From positions 44,288,255-44,352,254 of the forward strand of contig CM067555.1 in assembly GCA_034509755.1 (NCBI GenBank): a stretch of 64,000 bases of DNA. The letters run 5' to 3'. This document shows, piece by piece, positions 1 to 11,987 of this stretch. The position numbers were made by a program, and so were the translations under genes. This stretch comes from Anisodus tanguticus (Eukaryota; Streptophyta; Magnoliopsida; Solanales; Solanaceae). The notes below the pieces were generated by a model, which was not told the origin of the DNA, made no database searches, and worked only from the letters and a program-made list of their open reading frames with translations. Numbering within the stretch: the first letter of the stretch is position 1; each line of letters opens with the position of its first letter.

Positions 1-1418
1 CTATGGATCGCGGAAAATTTTGTTGAAGTCAGTACTACATCGAAGAGCTTAGAGTTGATTGCTATGGATTATTTGATGGATTTAATTAGCAGGAACCTAA
101 TAATGGTAGCAAAAACAAATTCCTTAGGGGAGCTCAAAACCGTTCATATTCATGATTTAGTACACGAATTCAGCCTGATGAAAGCTAAAACTGGCAACTT
201 TTTGCTGAGGATACATAATCAGTTGTAAGTGAAATCAATTTAAAGATATTTCTATCTTATTGTTGTTTATTATGATGATTAATTAATGGCTCTGACACTA
301 ACTCTCCTTCTTGAACCAGTGTGATTATATTTCCATCTTCCAAAGGGAGTTCTGGACATCTGAAAATCGCAGCACCAACTTATGAAGTTAGTTTTGGACG
401 AAATATCACCACGTTACGATTCAGTCCCAGTGCAAATTCTCCTTTGATTGATTTAGATTTGACTAGATCCTGGAAGCACCTGAGAGTATTAGATTTGAGT
501 TTCGTAAAGCTGCGTAAGACACTTGTAGATGCATTACAATATCTGATTCATTTGAAGTATTTGGAGCTGCAATATTCTGGTGACATTCCATGTTCAATAT
601 GCAACCTGAAGGAGTTAGAGACATTTATAGTGACCGGAATCTATCGTAAAGCCTGCATTCCAAAATTCATTTGGGATATGACAGGCTTGAGACATCTGCA
701 TATAACTTATCTATATACGTATCCACTACGTGTGGATCTTGACAATTTGAGAACATGTTCCAATCTGGTTATTGGTTCTGGGGTGTGTTACCAGAAATTT
801 ATGAAAAGATTACCCAATCTTGAAAAGCTCAGTTGTCAATTATCTGAGTCATACCCTTATTTGTCTCCTGCTTTTGGCTCTCCCCCTTCTACAAATTTCT
901 CTCCTGCTTTTGGCTCTCTCAATCAACTCAAATCTCTCAAGATTGGTGTCTCTGTGTCGGCACCAGCATTAAATCCCTATGGTTTTGAGGACTTTACATA
1001 CCCATCAAACCTCAAGAAATTAACTCTGGCATCTCTTGAGATCCCTTGGAGTAAAATTTCAAACATTGGCAGATTATCCAACCTTGAAGTCCTGAAATTG
1101 GAGGGAAATGCTTTCAGTGGGATAAAATGGGACGTTACGGATGGGGAGTTTCCTAACCTTAAAGTTTTGAAATTAAAGAATCTAGGATTCTCAGAATGGA
1201 CCGCCTCTGATGACTCGTATCCTAGCCTTCAGCAAGTACTGGTGCAATGGTGTTGGGAATTAGAGGAAATCCCTGAATGTTTTGGGAGCATGTGCACGAT
1301 GCGACTGATTGAAGTAAGATCATGTCGCGACTCTGTTGTTAATGCTGCCCTGAAAATTAAGGAAATACAAATTGAAGAGATGGGGAACTCTGAATTCAAG
1401 GCTATTATCTCTAAGTGA
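1..1418 (+). CDS. R1-like NLR disease-resistance gene, 3' part (5' end outside window)
   Basis: C-terminal part of an intracellular NLR immune receptor of the Solanaceae R1/late-blight-resistance type; the NB-ARC core lies upstream of the window. Frame 1 is open from base 1 to 224, with LWIAENFVEV at the start and the MHD-equivalent HIHDLVHEF at 145-171. A 95-bp intron follows (225-319, gtaagt to accag, phase 2). Splicing keeps the frame into exon 2 (320-1418, TGA at 1416-1418). That exon carries irregular leucine-rich repeats, for example LRVLDLSF, LEVLKLEG and FPNLKVLKLKNLGFSEW. A 36-bp direct repeat (865 and 901) duplicates FSPAFGS. No stop interrupts what is visible, so the gene may be functional, but this cannot be judged without the 5' end. 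Family knowledge: such proteins recognise pathogen effectors and trigger cell death. A broken paralogue follows at 4905-13612. Confidence 0.88.
225..319 (+). other. Intron of the NLR gene
   Basis: 95 bp, donor gtaagt and acceptor ccag. It splits a Phe codon (phase 2), and joining restores one open frame across both exons. The downstream pseudogene retains the 3' half of the same intron at 4905-4969, which supports the assignment. Confidence 0.8.
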
Positions 1419-2039
1419 AAGTCATGAGACTTGAAAGGAAGGGTTGTTAAGTTGTCTTATTTTCTTCAAATAGAAGTGTATGTTTTTGCTGGCAGTGCAA
1501 GCCATGAATTGTTGTTTTCTTTTCTGTCTGGTTCTCTTTTTCGATTTTATTTAGTTAATTTGATGTTGTCTCTATCTTTACCTCAAGACTAGTAACATCC
1601 ATACTATTCTGTTTAATATCTCAGTGCCTTGAACAAATGTTTTGTGATTGTAGCAGCCCAACCCACTAGTGATATTGTCCGTTAGAAGGTAAAAAATAAC
1701 AACAAAATAAATAATCTCCGAGGGGTATTTGCCTTCTTTGACTTTATCCCTTGCAAGCTGCCAAGAACAAACGGTTAGAAACAGTTGAATATACATAACT
1801 TCGAATCTGTATCCAAAACAATAAATGTTTTTTATTACGGAGGACTCAGACTTAAGTTTTGAAAAGATCATTCCAATCACGTTGTGGCTGCGAACATATG
1901 ACTCGTTGATCATTTTAGTTGCCTTGCCTACCGAACATGTTGGTCTCTCGGGTGAAAAAGATTTAAGTTTCATCATTGCCCAGAAGTTTTATTTTCCGTC
2001 TTTACAACTGTGGAGGCCTAAAAAATCGACGGATATTTT

Positions 2040-2300
2040 TTCATCGGCCAGAGTGCATTATTTATTAAATCAGTAGAACAGTAAAGGAAACAGAAACTGA
2101 GAAAACAATTTCCAAAGAGACACGGCCTCGAATTTAATTTCATTGGCCTAAATGCAGTATTTATTCAAATCAGTAAAATACCAAAACAACAAACTGAAAT
2201 GGAGAAGCAATTTTCGAAGGGGCGCGACCTCAAATTCAATTTCATTGGCCTAAATGCAGTATTTGTTCAAATCATCAAATTTCAGAAATATTGCAGTTGT
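2040..2300. repeat. Tandem repeat, ~103-bp unit, about 2.5 copies
   Basis: The phrase ggcctaaatgcagtattt followed by ttcaaatca recurs at about 2143 and 2247, and a diverged form (gccagagtgcattattt) stands at about 2044. The following bases (gagaagcaatttt, gacctc.aattcaatttcattgg) repeat with the same spacing. Confidence 0.65.
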
Positions 2301-3071
2301 CCGAAAAAAAAGTCTTAAAACATCAGTTTCTAAGCCAAGAAACCAGCAGCAACTATGCTAAAATACAGCAGTGATAAACATCAAAAGTGTCGAAAAATGC
2401 AGCAGTAATTTGGCCAAAAAACCAGGAGCAACTGTGCTAAAAATACAAAGATCAAATGGTCCTAAATGCAAGAATAATCACCAGCATAGCACCAAAAAAA
2501 TACACTACTCTGAGCGCCAAAATGCCCAAAATGCAACAGATTTTAGCAAAGAAATCAGCAACAATTAAGCTTAGAAATACAACAATTATGAACATCGACC
2601 GTGCTCAATGGTTTGGCCAGAATACGGTGTCAAACAATAGCAACCAGTAGCATCAAACAATAATCATAAAAGGCATCACAAAAACGAATAATGCATGTAG
2701 CATTTGTTACTTTGCTATCATGTAGTACCAAAGTGTTACGGAATTCAACCCACAAATAACATCTGTTTTCAATCAAAGGCATCATCTAAAATACAACAAC
2801 ATAATGGCTAAATATGCAGCAAAAGATCAACACAAAAATGAAGCAAAACTCGACTTAAAATAACTCAACATTCAGCAAAATCTGGGCCAAATATTGCATT
2901 GACAAACTGTCCTTACCCGACCTGGATTTAGACAAAATAGTAAAGAAAATTAGGTAATCGACCCTTATCTGGAAAACAGGCCCAGATAGATTACCCGAAT
3001 TTCGGGTCGACCCGACCCGAGAAATGCAACCCGAAACAATGGTGACCCTGAATCAATTTTATTTTTATTTT

Positions 3072-3420
3072 CAGATAACCAACAACAAGATATAAACACA
3101 AAATCTGGAAATTTACTCAAACCGGGTCGACCCGAACCGAATCGGATGTTTCAACTCGAATCGATTTCTTTCCAAATTTCAGATAACCAACAACAAAATA
3201 TAAACACAAAATCTGGAAATTTACTCAAACCGGGTCGACCCCACCCGGATCAGTGACCCGACCCGAATCGGATGTTTCAACCCGAATCGATTTCTTTTCA
3301 AATTTCAGATAACCAACAACAAAATATCAAGCATATAAATCAGGAAATCTTACCCAAAACGGGTTGAACCGATCCGAACAGTGACCCAAATCGGAAAACC
3401 CGAAACCAAAATAGGCAGAC
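3072..3420. repeat. Tandem repeat with ~108-126-bp unit, three copies
   Basis: cagataaccaacaacaa starts at 3072, 3180 and 3306. Each copy continues with atataaacacaaaatctgg (the third diverges) and then a gggtcgacccgaaccgaatcgg-like block. No coding potential is seen on either strand. Confidence 0.75.
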
Positions 3421-4904
3421 GGCAGTGAACCACTATCATGGTAAAACAGTGGTGAAAATAGCCAAAAACATAGCAAAGTCCCAAAAAGGAGCAATAATCA
3501 ACGGAGCAAAGAGAGGCAAACGCCGGAGTAATTATCCGGTTAGAAACTATCACAAATTAGCAAAATATTAAGAGAAGTCTAAAATAAGCCAACACGCCAG
3601 ACGCTGTAAAAACATACTCGCCGGAGTATGTAAAAATGAGATTAAATCACTCCAACAAAACACACAATAATATAACCACAAGAGAAATAGAAACGACCGT
3701 AGTGTCGCCGGAGTTTGACCTCCGGTCTGATCTGGAAAAAAGTGAAGAGCACAACAAAATCAAGTATCATCATAGTTCCTACGGTGATGGGCTAGCAGTG
3801 ACGGTGGTGGTGGTTCGCTCCGGTTCATCGGAGCTAGAAGCTCCTCACCGGAGCAGTGAGGTTGAGGTGATGGAGTTGCCGACGATGTGGTGTCAGGGGT
3901 ATGGGGAGGTGCGGCGTAGGTGGGGTAGGATGGCGGTGACCGGCAAGTTTCGGGGGTGTGGGTCGATGAAGAAAGGAGAGAAAATGAAGGGTCTATTTTT
4001 TTTATGTGGGATGCGGCTGATAGGGTGTGCTTTTCTGAATGAAAGAAAGAGAGGAGAGTGTTTGTTTTTGTAGTGTTGTGTTTTAGGGTTAGGGGATAAA
4101 AGAGGGAAATAAAATAAAGGGATTGGGCTTGAGGGTTGTGGGACGCCGGGGGGTTGGCCGGTTGGGCTTGAGTGTGGGCTCCGAAATGGGGTTTTGTTTT
4201 AAAAAAATGCAAATAATAATAATAATGATGATATATATACATATATATGCCTACATTTTAAAATTGTTTTAAAACGCGTCACTAAAATCATAAAAGATGG
4301 GACAAAATATAAGAACATCCGTTTACTTATATACTCCGCATCTCTCCTGTGTTTTGTCGATATGAGATCTCTAGCTGGGGTGTTTATGGACTCGGCGTCC
4401 CTGCTGAGCTTTGCCCCACCGAATAAGATTTGTCTAAACTCAGCAGTGAGGTTTACCCGCCTACTTGGGATTTGCCTAAACTCTGTTGAACTGTGATCCA
4501 CCGTCGACAAGGCTGACACAGAAGTGATTCTGATACCATCTGTAACAGACAACCCACTAATGATATTGTCCTCTTTGGGACTACAGTGACCAAAAGGAGA
4601 GAGATCAAGTGTCATTCAATAGTTAAGGTGTGGTCTATATCAGAAAAAAATTCATTCAAAGGGGTATGGTGCACCCCCTCTAGTTCATTACTGGGCGAAA
4701 TAAAACTTGATCTTTTATAGCTTTCAAACTGCAATTTCTGCAAAAGCTACTTCACTTTTTGCTTCGGCTTATAGTTGCCACAATTACTATATCTTTCAGA
4801 TTACTAAATCTAACTTATCATAAGCCAATATTATAAGCCACTAGTTCATAAGAAGAATTGGCTATCTAAAGAAGCCACAACTTGAACAAAATATGAAACT
4901 GACA

Positions 4905-5138
4905 CTTATTGTTATTTATTATGATGATTAATTAATGGCTCTGACACTTACTCTCCTTCTTGAACCAGTGTTTGTATATTTCCATCTTCCGAAGGTAGAT
5001 CTGGACGTATGAAAATCGTAGCACCAACTTGTGAAGTTAGTTTTGTACGAAATATCACCACGTTACGATTCAGTCCCAGTGTAAATTCTCATTTGGTTGA
5101 TTTAGATTGGACTAGATCCTGGAAGCACCTGAGAGTAT
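4905..5138 (+). pseudogene. NLR pseudogene, fragment 1 (intron end and LRR exon start)
   Basis: Nearly collinear with bases 256-490 of the upstream NLR gene: the 3' half of the intron, the acceptor, and the exon beginning up to LRVL. The copy breaks at 5138 at a Copia LTR start and resumes at 11186. The five bases agtat (5134-5138) are repeated at 11186-11190, so this is an insertion into an existing gene copy rather than a chance fragment. No upstream NB-ARC sequence is seen next to it, so the copy was already 5'-truncated or is a partial duplication. Confidence 0.85.
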
Positions 5139-6142
5139 TGTTGGATATGCAAAGCAATACGGGAAGTAAATAAATATTACAAGTGTTCGAAAGGATAAAC
5201 AAATAGGCAATTCAGAACTGGCGCAAGCTTGTAGAGTCTTGAATCTTGTTAACTTGAAATCAAGAAACACTAAATCTGGATTGTTACAATTGTGGGCTGA
5301 GTCGAGAGATGACTCTCTGCCTTTAAGACAAGATTGCCCCGTATATATGCTTTTACGTTAACGGACAATAGTCTCCTAAGATAAAACAACAACTAATCAA
5401 CACTACAAAGCAAATAGGTTAATTCTGACGAAGAAAACAAACACGAAATGACTTGATATGTTATAGTCTTCACAATTGTCCCAAAAGCTTATCAACTGCC
5501 AAGTAATGGTTGTTTATGGCCATTAATCAGCCAAGTAATGGTTATTTATGGCCATTAGTAAGGGAGTTAATCAGCAGGTAATGGTTGATGATTAATGTGC
5601 AACGTTCCAAAAACCAACTCAAACGGTAGGCAGAAACTTTCTGCCTTCCGTCGTTCCCAATTTCATCTTTTCAGAAACTCTAGGGACTAAACTGTAAATA
5701 TTAAACAATTTCGGGGTCTATCAGAAGAAGCCCCCGGCCCCAGACCGGATGGGACGGGACGGGCGGGCAGCGGCACGCGTGTGGGCTTTGCCTTGAACCC
5801 AAGCACATCTAGGTCCTCCCTCCTTCAAACACATGGGTTACCCCTTGGGGTCCCAAACCCTTAGCCAATTTTGAGACTTATAAAGAGAGTAATTCTTCCT
5901 TTTCCCACCGATGTGGTAGATTTGTCCCACACCATATTTCCATGTCTCAAGCACCTCACTTCGTGGACCAATATCTCTTTCATTTCTTAACGAAATTTGA
6001 CGATCTTTGGGCCTACGGTCATCTACTCACTTAGTAGATTATGCATGTGTGAAGAGACAAAGCCTCCAACATGCAGAACCCTAGTGTTTAAGTCATTAAA
6101 TACGGATGGACGCACCTCCCCACCAAAGGCAAATTTCCAACA
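5139..6142 (-). repeat. Copia LTR, left copy (3' LTR of the minus-strand element)
   Basis: 1004 bp, begins TGTTGGATATGC and ends TTTCCAACA. Matches 10263-11185 over most of its length, for example the blocks at 5260-5380 and 5725-6142. The bases just inside the element (6143-6165, read on minus) are purine-rich and act as the likely polypurine tract. Confidence 0.9.
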
Positions 6143-7399
6143 ATCCACTCTTGAAAGAGATTTTGGCGCACACACAAGGTGCCTACTTTCAGTAATCTTT
6201 CCGCGAAAAGATATTGCATCAGGAGAGGTAGCTTCTGCTTTGAACCTTCCCTAGTTGAATACCACCGGACTTACTTACTGCGCGGTGAACGTGATGTCTT
6301 GAACCGTCAGTGTTTAGTGTAAGCCAAGACAATGATACCAACACAATAACTCTCCTTATTCATTTTCTTCTTATTGTTTTGTCCATTGTGGCCGTGGACA
6401 CACTTGGATTCTTAAGTGCGTTCATTTGAGGCGGTCTGTCCTCGCACTTAAATAGGTGATCTCCTACAAGGTATCTTGCTATACCCTACTTCACAAGTGT
6501 TAGTAATTATTAAAAGTTTCCCCAACCTTAACCTCAACCGTTTGAGGATCGTTAAAGGTTTGGAAGCTTATCATTTACCCACCATGCAGATAGCACTTTA
6601 ATGTCTATTGCGAGAACAACTTTGGATTCATGTTTCCCTATAGAAATCATCATCCGAAGTGCACTTGCTTCCACCGAAGCACTCAGCTGAACCTTTTGCA
6701 TCTTAGTTTTCCCATTGAACCAAATTCTTGGGATCTCCAGTCAGTATGGTTGGGTTACCACCGCAAATGTTCGTATTGTTTGGGTTTTAAGCCCATTCCC
6801 CTAGACATGCAGAACACTTGATCTCCAGGTAGTCCCTTAGTTAAAAAGGGTCCGCTATATCCTTTGATTAGTAATCAAGGAAGTGACAAAGTGTATAACT
6901 GCTGAAGGCACGAGTTTCTCACAATAAGGGACGTCGTCTAAGGAGTCGTGAAGTTACTTAACTTCTTTCATGTTTTGTATAGAGCGATAAACTTCGATTC
7001 CATCATGAATCGGCCGATGCAAGTTTACTTAAAGGATTTTACAAGACCCACCATACATATTTACTTGTGGCTTTGGTGTTCTTCATATCTGATGTCCAGT
7101 TTGCATCACTGTGTTCTCTCAGAACTGCTGGACATCCAGAATATCATGATCCGTAGATAACCGAATATTTTAGATATCGTCATATCCGACTTAACGTCTT
7201 CTATCGATCATTTTTTAGAATCATTAGTGATCCTTAGTTCAACTGATCTGTTTTGTAAGCCGATACCAGGTCGGTTGTAGTGTGTAACATACATTGAACT
7301 ACATGTGACTTACGCATATCGCTCCTTGTATATGGGTGCACCATGATTTCAATCAGTTATATGATTCATATACATTGGTGGTTTCAACGAGACTGTCAA

Positions 7400-7790
7400 C
7401 TATCTCACAACTGAGTTTGGAGTTAGACCAGTCCGTTAGATGTCTTAGAAATCTCAATTCCTAAGATGTCATCTGTGATACCCATATCTTTCATAGCGAG
7501 ACTTTGTTTCAATATGACTTCCACTTTCAGACTGTTGGTTTTCCAACTGTTGGCTTTCTAACTTCAGAGTCAATGTTTCTGTGGTCAGATTCATTGTTTC
7601 TGTTTTATCTTAAACTTCTAGGACCAAAATGTAAACATTTCAAGGACCAAAATGAAAGTTCAGGAAGAAGCCTAATAGTCCAGCAAACCAACTCTGATCC
7701 TCCCCTTCCAACTCTCCGGTTAGGAAGGTTGTTTCAACATCCATGCCACGTAAGACTGCAATGGCCCTGGATGTTAAGCTACTCACAGGG
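7400..7790 (-). pseudogene. Copia reverse transcriptase remnant
   Basis: Read on minus, 7746-7694 gives MDVETTFLTGELEGE, matching the Copia RT block around MDVKTAFLNGDL. 7500-7400 gives a MKDMG...ILGIEIS block, which lies just downstream of the YVDD box in Copia RT. The catalytic YVDD itself is not seen, and the intervening frame is broken. Confidence 0.7.
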
Positions 7791-8529
7791 GAGCACATGT
7801 ACAAGTAGTCGAGGCCTTATACTCGTCAGTAGATCCATCTACTTTGTACTCACTTTTGAGTATCCATTTTTACAACCCAAAGATTCTTTTCCCGGAGGAA
7901 GATCAACCATTACACAAGTATGGTTCTATATGATGGAATCTATTTCTCTCTTTGTAGCTTCTTTCTAAAGTAGCGCTTTTGGAGATGATAATTATTTGTT
8001 AACTGTCCATGGTTTGTTCTCAACCATACAAGTTAGAAGGTCTGGAACAAGTCTTTGTCCCCTCTTTGCTCCGTCTCGGTTCAACATCTAGAATTTCTGA
8101 GTTCTGTAAATCTGGAATATTAAATTCCAGATAGACAACAACTTTCGAGTCCTGTAGATACGGAACGTCTAGTTTCGGACAGTCAGGCCTTCGCGGGTTC
8201 TTGTTAACCTCGATCAATTACTCCTTTTTCCTTTTCAAGAAAAGTTATCTTCAAAGAATTCAGCATTCTTTGACGCCAAGAGGCGATAAGCACTGCTGTT
8301 ATTTGCAGATCCAGTGGATATGCAATCTACAGTCTTAGGTCCAACTTGAACTGTTTCAGTAGTCTAACTTCTACCAAGCCACCCCACATCACAACATTTG
8401 TATGTGAGATCCGTTCTATGTCTAACACGGATGGTTATCCTTATCCTTATGCGGAGTTCTATTGAGAATAGCATTAGCGATAAGGATCGCCTTGCCCCAT
8501 ATATTTTGGGCTTACGGCTTTGCGCTTGG

Positions 8530-8739
8530 CTAACACCGTTGGACTGAGGTGAGTAATGAGCAGTCGTTTGATGAACGATGCTTCACATTCTCCCCCTTTA
8601 TCACTATGAATTCCTCAATCCGTAGGCTTAGTTGATTTTCAACTCCTGCTTTGTAGCGCTTATCCGCTTTAACAACTTCATCTTTGCTTTTCAACAAACA
8701 AAGGATATAATACGTTGTACCGGCATCAATGAAGGTCAC
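8530..8739 (-). pseudogene. Copia integrase core remnant
   Basis: 69-codon minus-strand stretch with TFIDAGTTYYILCLLKSKDE and VENQL, the pattern of the Copia integrase catalytic core around its first and second acidic residues. The conserved Asp-Asp pair after Phe-Ile is reduced to Asp-Ala, and the reading frame ends early. Confidence 0.7.
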
Positions 8740-9244
8740 AAAGTACTTGTCTTCCCCCTCTATTTTGTATAAACTTCAAATCACCCATGTAGGTGTGACT
8801 ATGTTCTATATGAGTGGTGCTTCTTTCGCTATTCCTTTGACGGAACTTGGAAAGGTGATTTTGCCTCTTCGCCTACCTCACGTTTATTTTGAGGATTTAT
8901 GTCGACAGAAGGAAACAATCTCAACTTCATTAGCTTTTGAATGACTTTCTATTTAACGTGTCTTAATCTATGATGGCATAGATGCACGGATTACAAATAT
9001 ATCATTCATTTGGCTACAGACATACAGTACCATTGTTAGTTATTACAGACATGTTGGACTAGTCTCAAACCAGCTTGACCAATAACGTCCCTTAAACCAA
9101 GTTTGAGACACGTATCACCTCATCTGAGAGTGATCCCATTCCATGAAGTCCTATTGAGGACAACCTCTCTAACCCTTTCTACTTTAAAGGTGGTGTTGCT
9201 TCACATGAACAACCTCTTGCCCATGGTTATGGTGTAACCGGATC

Positions 9245-9985
9245 ATATGTGATCTGAATACTCTGGCCTACTCCAGTTGCTTTGGCAGACTGAGTGTCCA
9301 ATTTCTTTTCTGCCTTTCTTTAGGCCTTCACGTCATTTATGACCTGGAAACTCTGGCCCACTCCAGTTGCTTTGGCAGACTGAGTGTCCAGTTTCTTTTC
9401 CTATGAAATGAATTTTGGCCCCACTCCAGTCGCACGTAGACTTTGTATGACTGAGTGTCCAATATCATCATATCAAAGGAATTTTGGCCCCACTCCAGTC
9501 GCCTGTAGGCTTTGTATGACTGAGTGTCCAATATCATCCTATGAAGGATTTTCTGTCAAATAGTGTGACAAGCTCAACGTCTTTAGCTTTTAGTCTTCTT
9601 CTCTTATGATTAGTGTCCAGACAATTCTTGGCGCTTACTTAAGAGTGGTAACAGTTTTCGCACAGTCAGTGGATCTTTCTCTCGTATGTGCGAACATACT
9701 TTACATACTTTTAATAATTACACTTAAATGAACAGATCTTTTTAAGTCGTTTACAAAATCCAATCTTTAAACGAGAAGGAAAATGAGATTAAACTTCTGA
9801 TTTTAAAGCGTAAGGAATATAAATTATTTCGTGAAAATATTTTCATATTCCTCCTTACTTTAAGTCTTTTTTAATCAGACATCATTTAATCTTATTTTTG
9901 ACAAGGAAGAAAAAATTAGTTATCTCAATTTTGGATTCTGGCCCACTTCAGTCACTTCATCGGACTGAGTGTCTATTTCCTCCTT
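9245..9985 (-). repeat. Degenerate repeats in the Copia gag end
   Basis: Five copies of a ~70-80-bp unit centred on ggcccactccagt...gactgagtgtcca: about 9262, 9354, 9418, 9485 and 9937. On minus they translate as DTQS...EWGQN(S/P) in shifting frames. Four are close together (9245-9540); one lies further off at the end of the 9920-10228 reading frame. Confidence 0.7.
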
Positions 9986-10228
9986 ACCATAATTCAGATC
10001 CTTTGTCTGGGACAGATATAGGCCTTCTGCTACAAGATAGAACCACATCTTCAGCCTTCTCCTCTTGTCCCAGTTGACATCCTCAGCCTCTCGTGGGCGC
10101 TTGTTCCCACCACTCTCGGGAACGGTGACACCATGAACACCTTGACATTCAACAGCATAATCAAAACTCTCTTCAACTAGAAAACCACAGCCATATCCAG
10201 ATTTGGTCACACAACCTTTGACCGACAT
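9920..10228 (-). pseudogene. Copia gag-proximal reading frame
   Basis: 102 codons on minus starting 35 nt inside the 5' LTR of the element, the place expected for the gag start. Sequence begins MSVKGCVTKSG and ends DTQSDEVTEVGQNPKLR. No zinc knuckle is visible. Assignment rests on position and on repeats shared with 9245-9540; the peptide alone is not diagnostic. Confidence 0.45.
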
Positions 10229-10262
10229 CTTTCGAACGCTAATACAAATCTTGTCTTAAAAT

Positions 10263-11185
10263 TATTGGATATGTAAAGCGGTACGGGAAGTAAAAAGTAA
10301 ATAAATATTACAAGTGTTTGAAAGGATAAACAAATAAGCCAATATTCAGAACTGTCGCAAGCTTGTTGAGTCTTGAATCTTGATAATCTGAAATCAAGAA
10401 ACACTAAATCTGGATTGTTACAACTGTGGCTGAGTCGAGAGATGGCTCTCTGTCTTTAAGACAAGATTGCCCCGTATATATGCTTTTACGTTAACGGGCA
10501 ATAGTCTCCCAATTCGGATCTTTTGGATCTTTTCCTCCTTACCATAATTCAGAGTCGAGAGTGTCAATTTCCTCCTTACCATAATTTGGATCTTTTGGAC
10601 TGAATTTCTGCATTTTACTCTTATGTTCGTCTTTGTGTCTATATGTTGTAGTCTTCACAATTGTGCCAAAAGACACCAATATATAGCATAAGGGAGGGAC
10701 TCCTTAACTGCCAAATAATGGTTGTTTATGGCCAATAGTGAGGGGTCTATCAGAAGAAGCCCACGACCCACGACCCCCGACCCGACCCCGGACCGGACTG
10801 GACGGGCGGGCAGTGGCGCGCGTGTGGGATTAGCCTTGAACCCAAGCACATCTAGGTCCTCCCTCCTTCAAACACATGGGTTACCCCTTAGGGTCCCAAA
10901 CCCTTAGCCAATTTTCAGACTTATAAAAAGAGCAATTCTTCTTTTTTCCACCGATGTGGTAGATTTGTCCCACACCATATTTTCATGCCTCAAACACCAT
11001 ACTTCGTGGACCAATATCTCTTTCATTTCTTAACGAAATTTGACGATCATTGGCCCTATGGTCATCTACTCACTTAGTAGATTATGCACATGTGAAGAGA
11101 CAAAGCCCCCAACATGCGGAACCCTAGTGTTTAAGTCATTAAATACGAGTGGACGCACCTCCCCACCAAAGGTAAATTTCCAACA
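10263..11185 (-). repeat. Copia LTR, right copy (5' LTR of the minus-strand element)
   Basis: 923 bp. Starts TATTGGATATG and ends TTTCCAACA next to agtat. Bases 10510-10670 do not match the left LTR; they contain two copies of tcctccttaccataatt, also found inside the element at about 9979, so part of this LTR was replaced or rearranged. Confidence 0.88.
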
Positions 11186-11987
11186 AGTATTAGATTTGAG
11201 TTTCATAAAGCTGCATCAGACACTTGTAGATGCATTACAATATCTGATTCATTTGAAGTATTTGGAGCTGTGGTATTTTGTATCCAATATGCAACCTAAA
11301 GGAGTTAGAGACATTTATAGTAACCAGAATATATCGTAAAACCTGTACTCCAAATTCCATTTGGGATATGAAAAGCTTGAGACATCTGCATATAACTTGT
11401 CTACATACGTGACAACTTGAAAACATGTTCCGATCTGGTTATTAATCCTGGGGTGTATTACCAGAATTTTATGAAAAGATTACCCAATCTTGAAAAGCTC
11501 AGTTGTCAATTATGTGATTCAAGAACCCCTTCTAGAAATTTCTTTCCTGCTTTTGGCTCTCTCAATTAACTCAAATCTCTCAAGATTGATGTCTCTGAGT
11601 CTGCACCGGTGATAGATCCTTGTGGTTTTGAGGACTTTACATACCCATCAAACCTCAAGAAATTAATTCTGGTATATCTTGAGCTCCTTTGAGTAAAATT
11701 TCAACCATTGGCAGATTATCCAACCTTGAAGTTCTGAAACTAGAAACTAGTCCCATCACCGGAGGAAAATGGGACGTTATGAAAGGGGAGTTTCCTAACC
11801 TTAAAGTTTTGAAATTAAAGAATTTAGATTTCTCAGAATGGACTGCCACTGATGACTCATATCCAAGCCTGCAGCAAGTACTGGTGCAAAGGTGTTGGAA
11901 CCTAAAGGAAATTCCTGAAAGTTTTGGGAGCAAGTGCACAATGCAACTGATTAAGATAAGATCATGTAGCGACTTTGTTGTAAATGC
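11186..11987 (+). pseudogene. NLR pseudogene, fragment 2 (LRR region)
   Basis: Continues the LRR exon cut at 5138 and is collinear with about 486-1350 of the upstream gene. It contains short deletions near 11272 and 11410, an in-frame TAA in the segment matching GSLNQLKS, and conserved blocks such as LSNLEVLKLE, FPNLKVLKLKNLDFSEW and YPSLQQVLVQ. It stops at 11987 where a solo LTR starts and resumes at 13532. Confidence 0.88.

Larger units (their letters stand above)
1419..4904. other. Spacer between NLR copies; repeat-rich, no supported gene
   Basis: No convincing gene. Bases 1651-1680 and 4541-4570 share a similar motif ending aacccactaRtgatattgtcc and may be the edges of a decayed insertion. 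Inside are two tandem-repeat blocks (2040-2300 and 3072-3420) and a GC-richer stretch (3630-4200). On the minus strand that stretch reads like a retroelement leader: aaccctaa, C-rich, then Ser/Pro-rich codons. A minus-strand match to the initiator-Met primer site (tggtatcaga) lies at 4531-4540. Bases 4716-4760 resemble 13840-13890, so this is probably the shared 3' flank of the tandem NLR genes. Confidence 0.45.
5139..11185 (-). mobile_element. Copia LTR retrotransposon, degenerate, inserted in NLR pseudogene
   Basis: A 6.05-kb element with 5-bp target duplication agtat (5134-5138, 11186-11190). The LTRs are 5139-6142 and 10263-11185, with ends TGTTGG and CCAACA; the right copy starts TATTGG. 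Orientation is minus: a gag-like stretch lies next to the right LTR (10228-9920). Integrase-like residues (MTFIDAG, LLKSKDEV, ENQL) follow at 8739-8530. Reverse transcriptase pieces are at about 7746-7694 (MDVETTFLTGELEGE) and 7500-7400 (MKDMG, ILGIEISK). The internal 4.1 kb has many stops and frame breaks and no ORF over 160 codons, so the copy cannot be autonomous. No clear tRNA-Met primer site follows the right LTR. Confidence 0.9.

Noticed and set aside
1578..1976. 132-codon minus-strand frame downstream of the NLR gene
   Set aside because: No family motif, overlaps 3' flanking sequence, and the opposite strand also has a frame of similar length.
3636..4242. Overlapping frames on both strands (145 and 160 codons) in the GC-rich block
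   Set aside because: Low-complexity Ser/Thr/Pro or Val/Arg/Gly composition on opposite strands; typical of stop-poor GC-rich repeat sequence.
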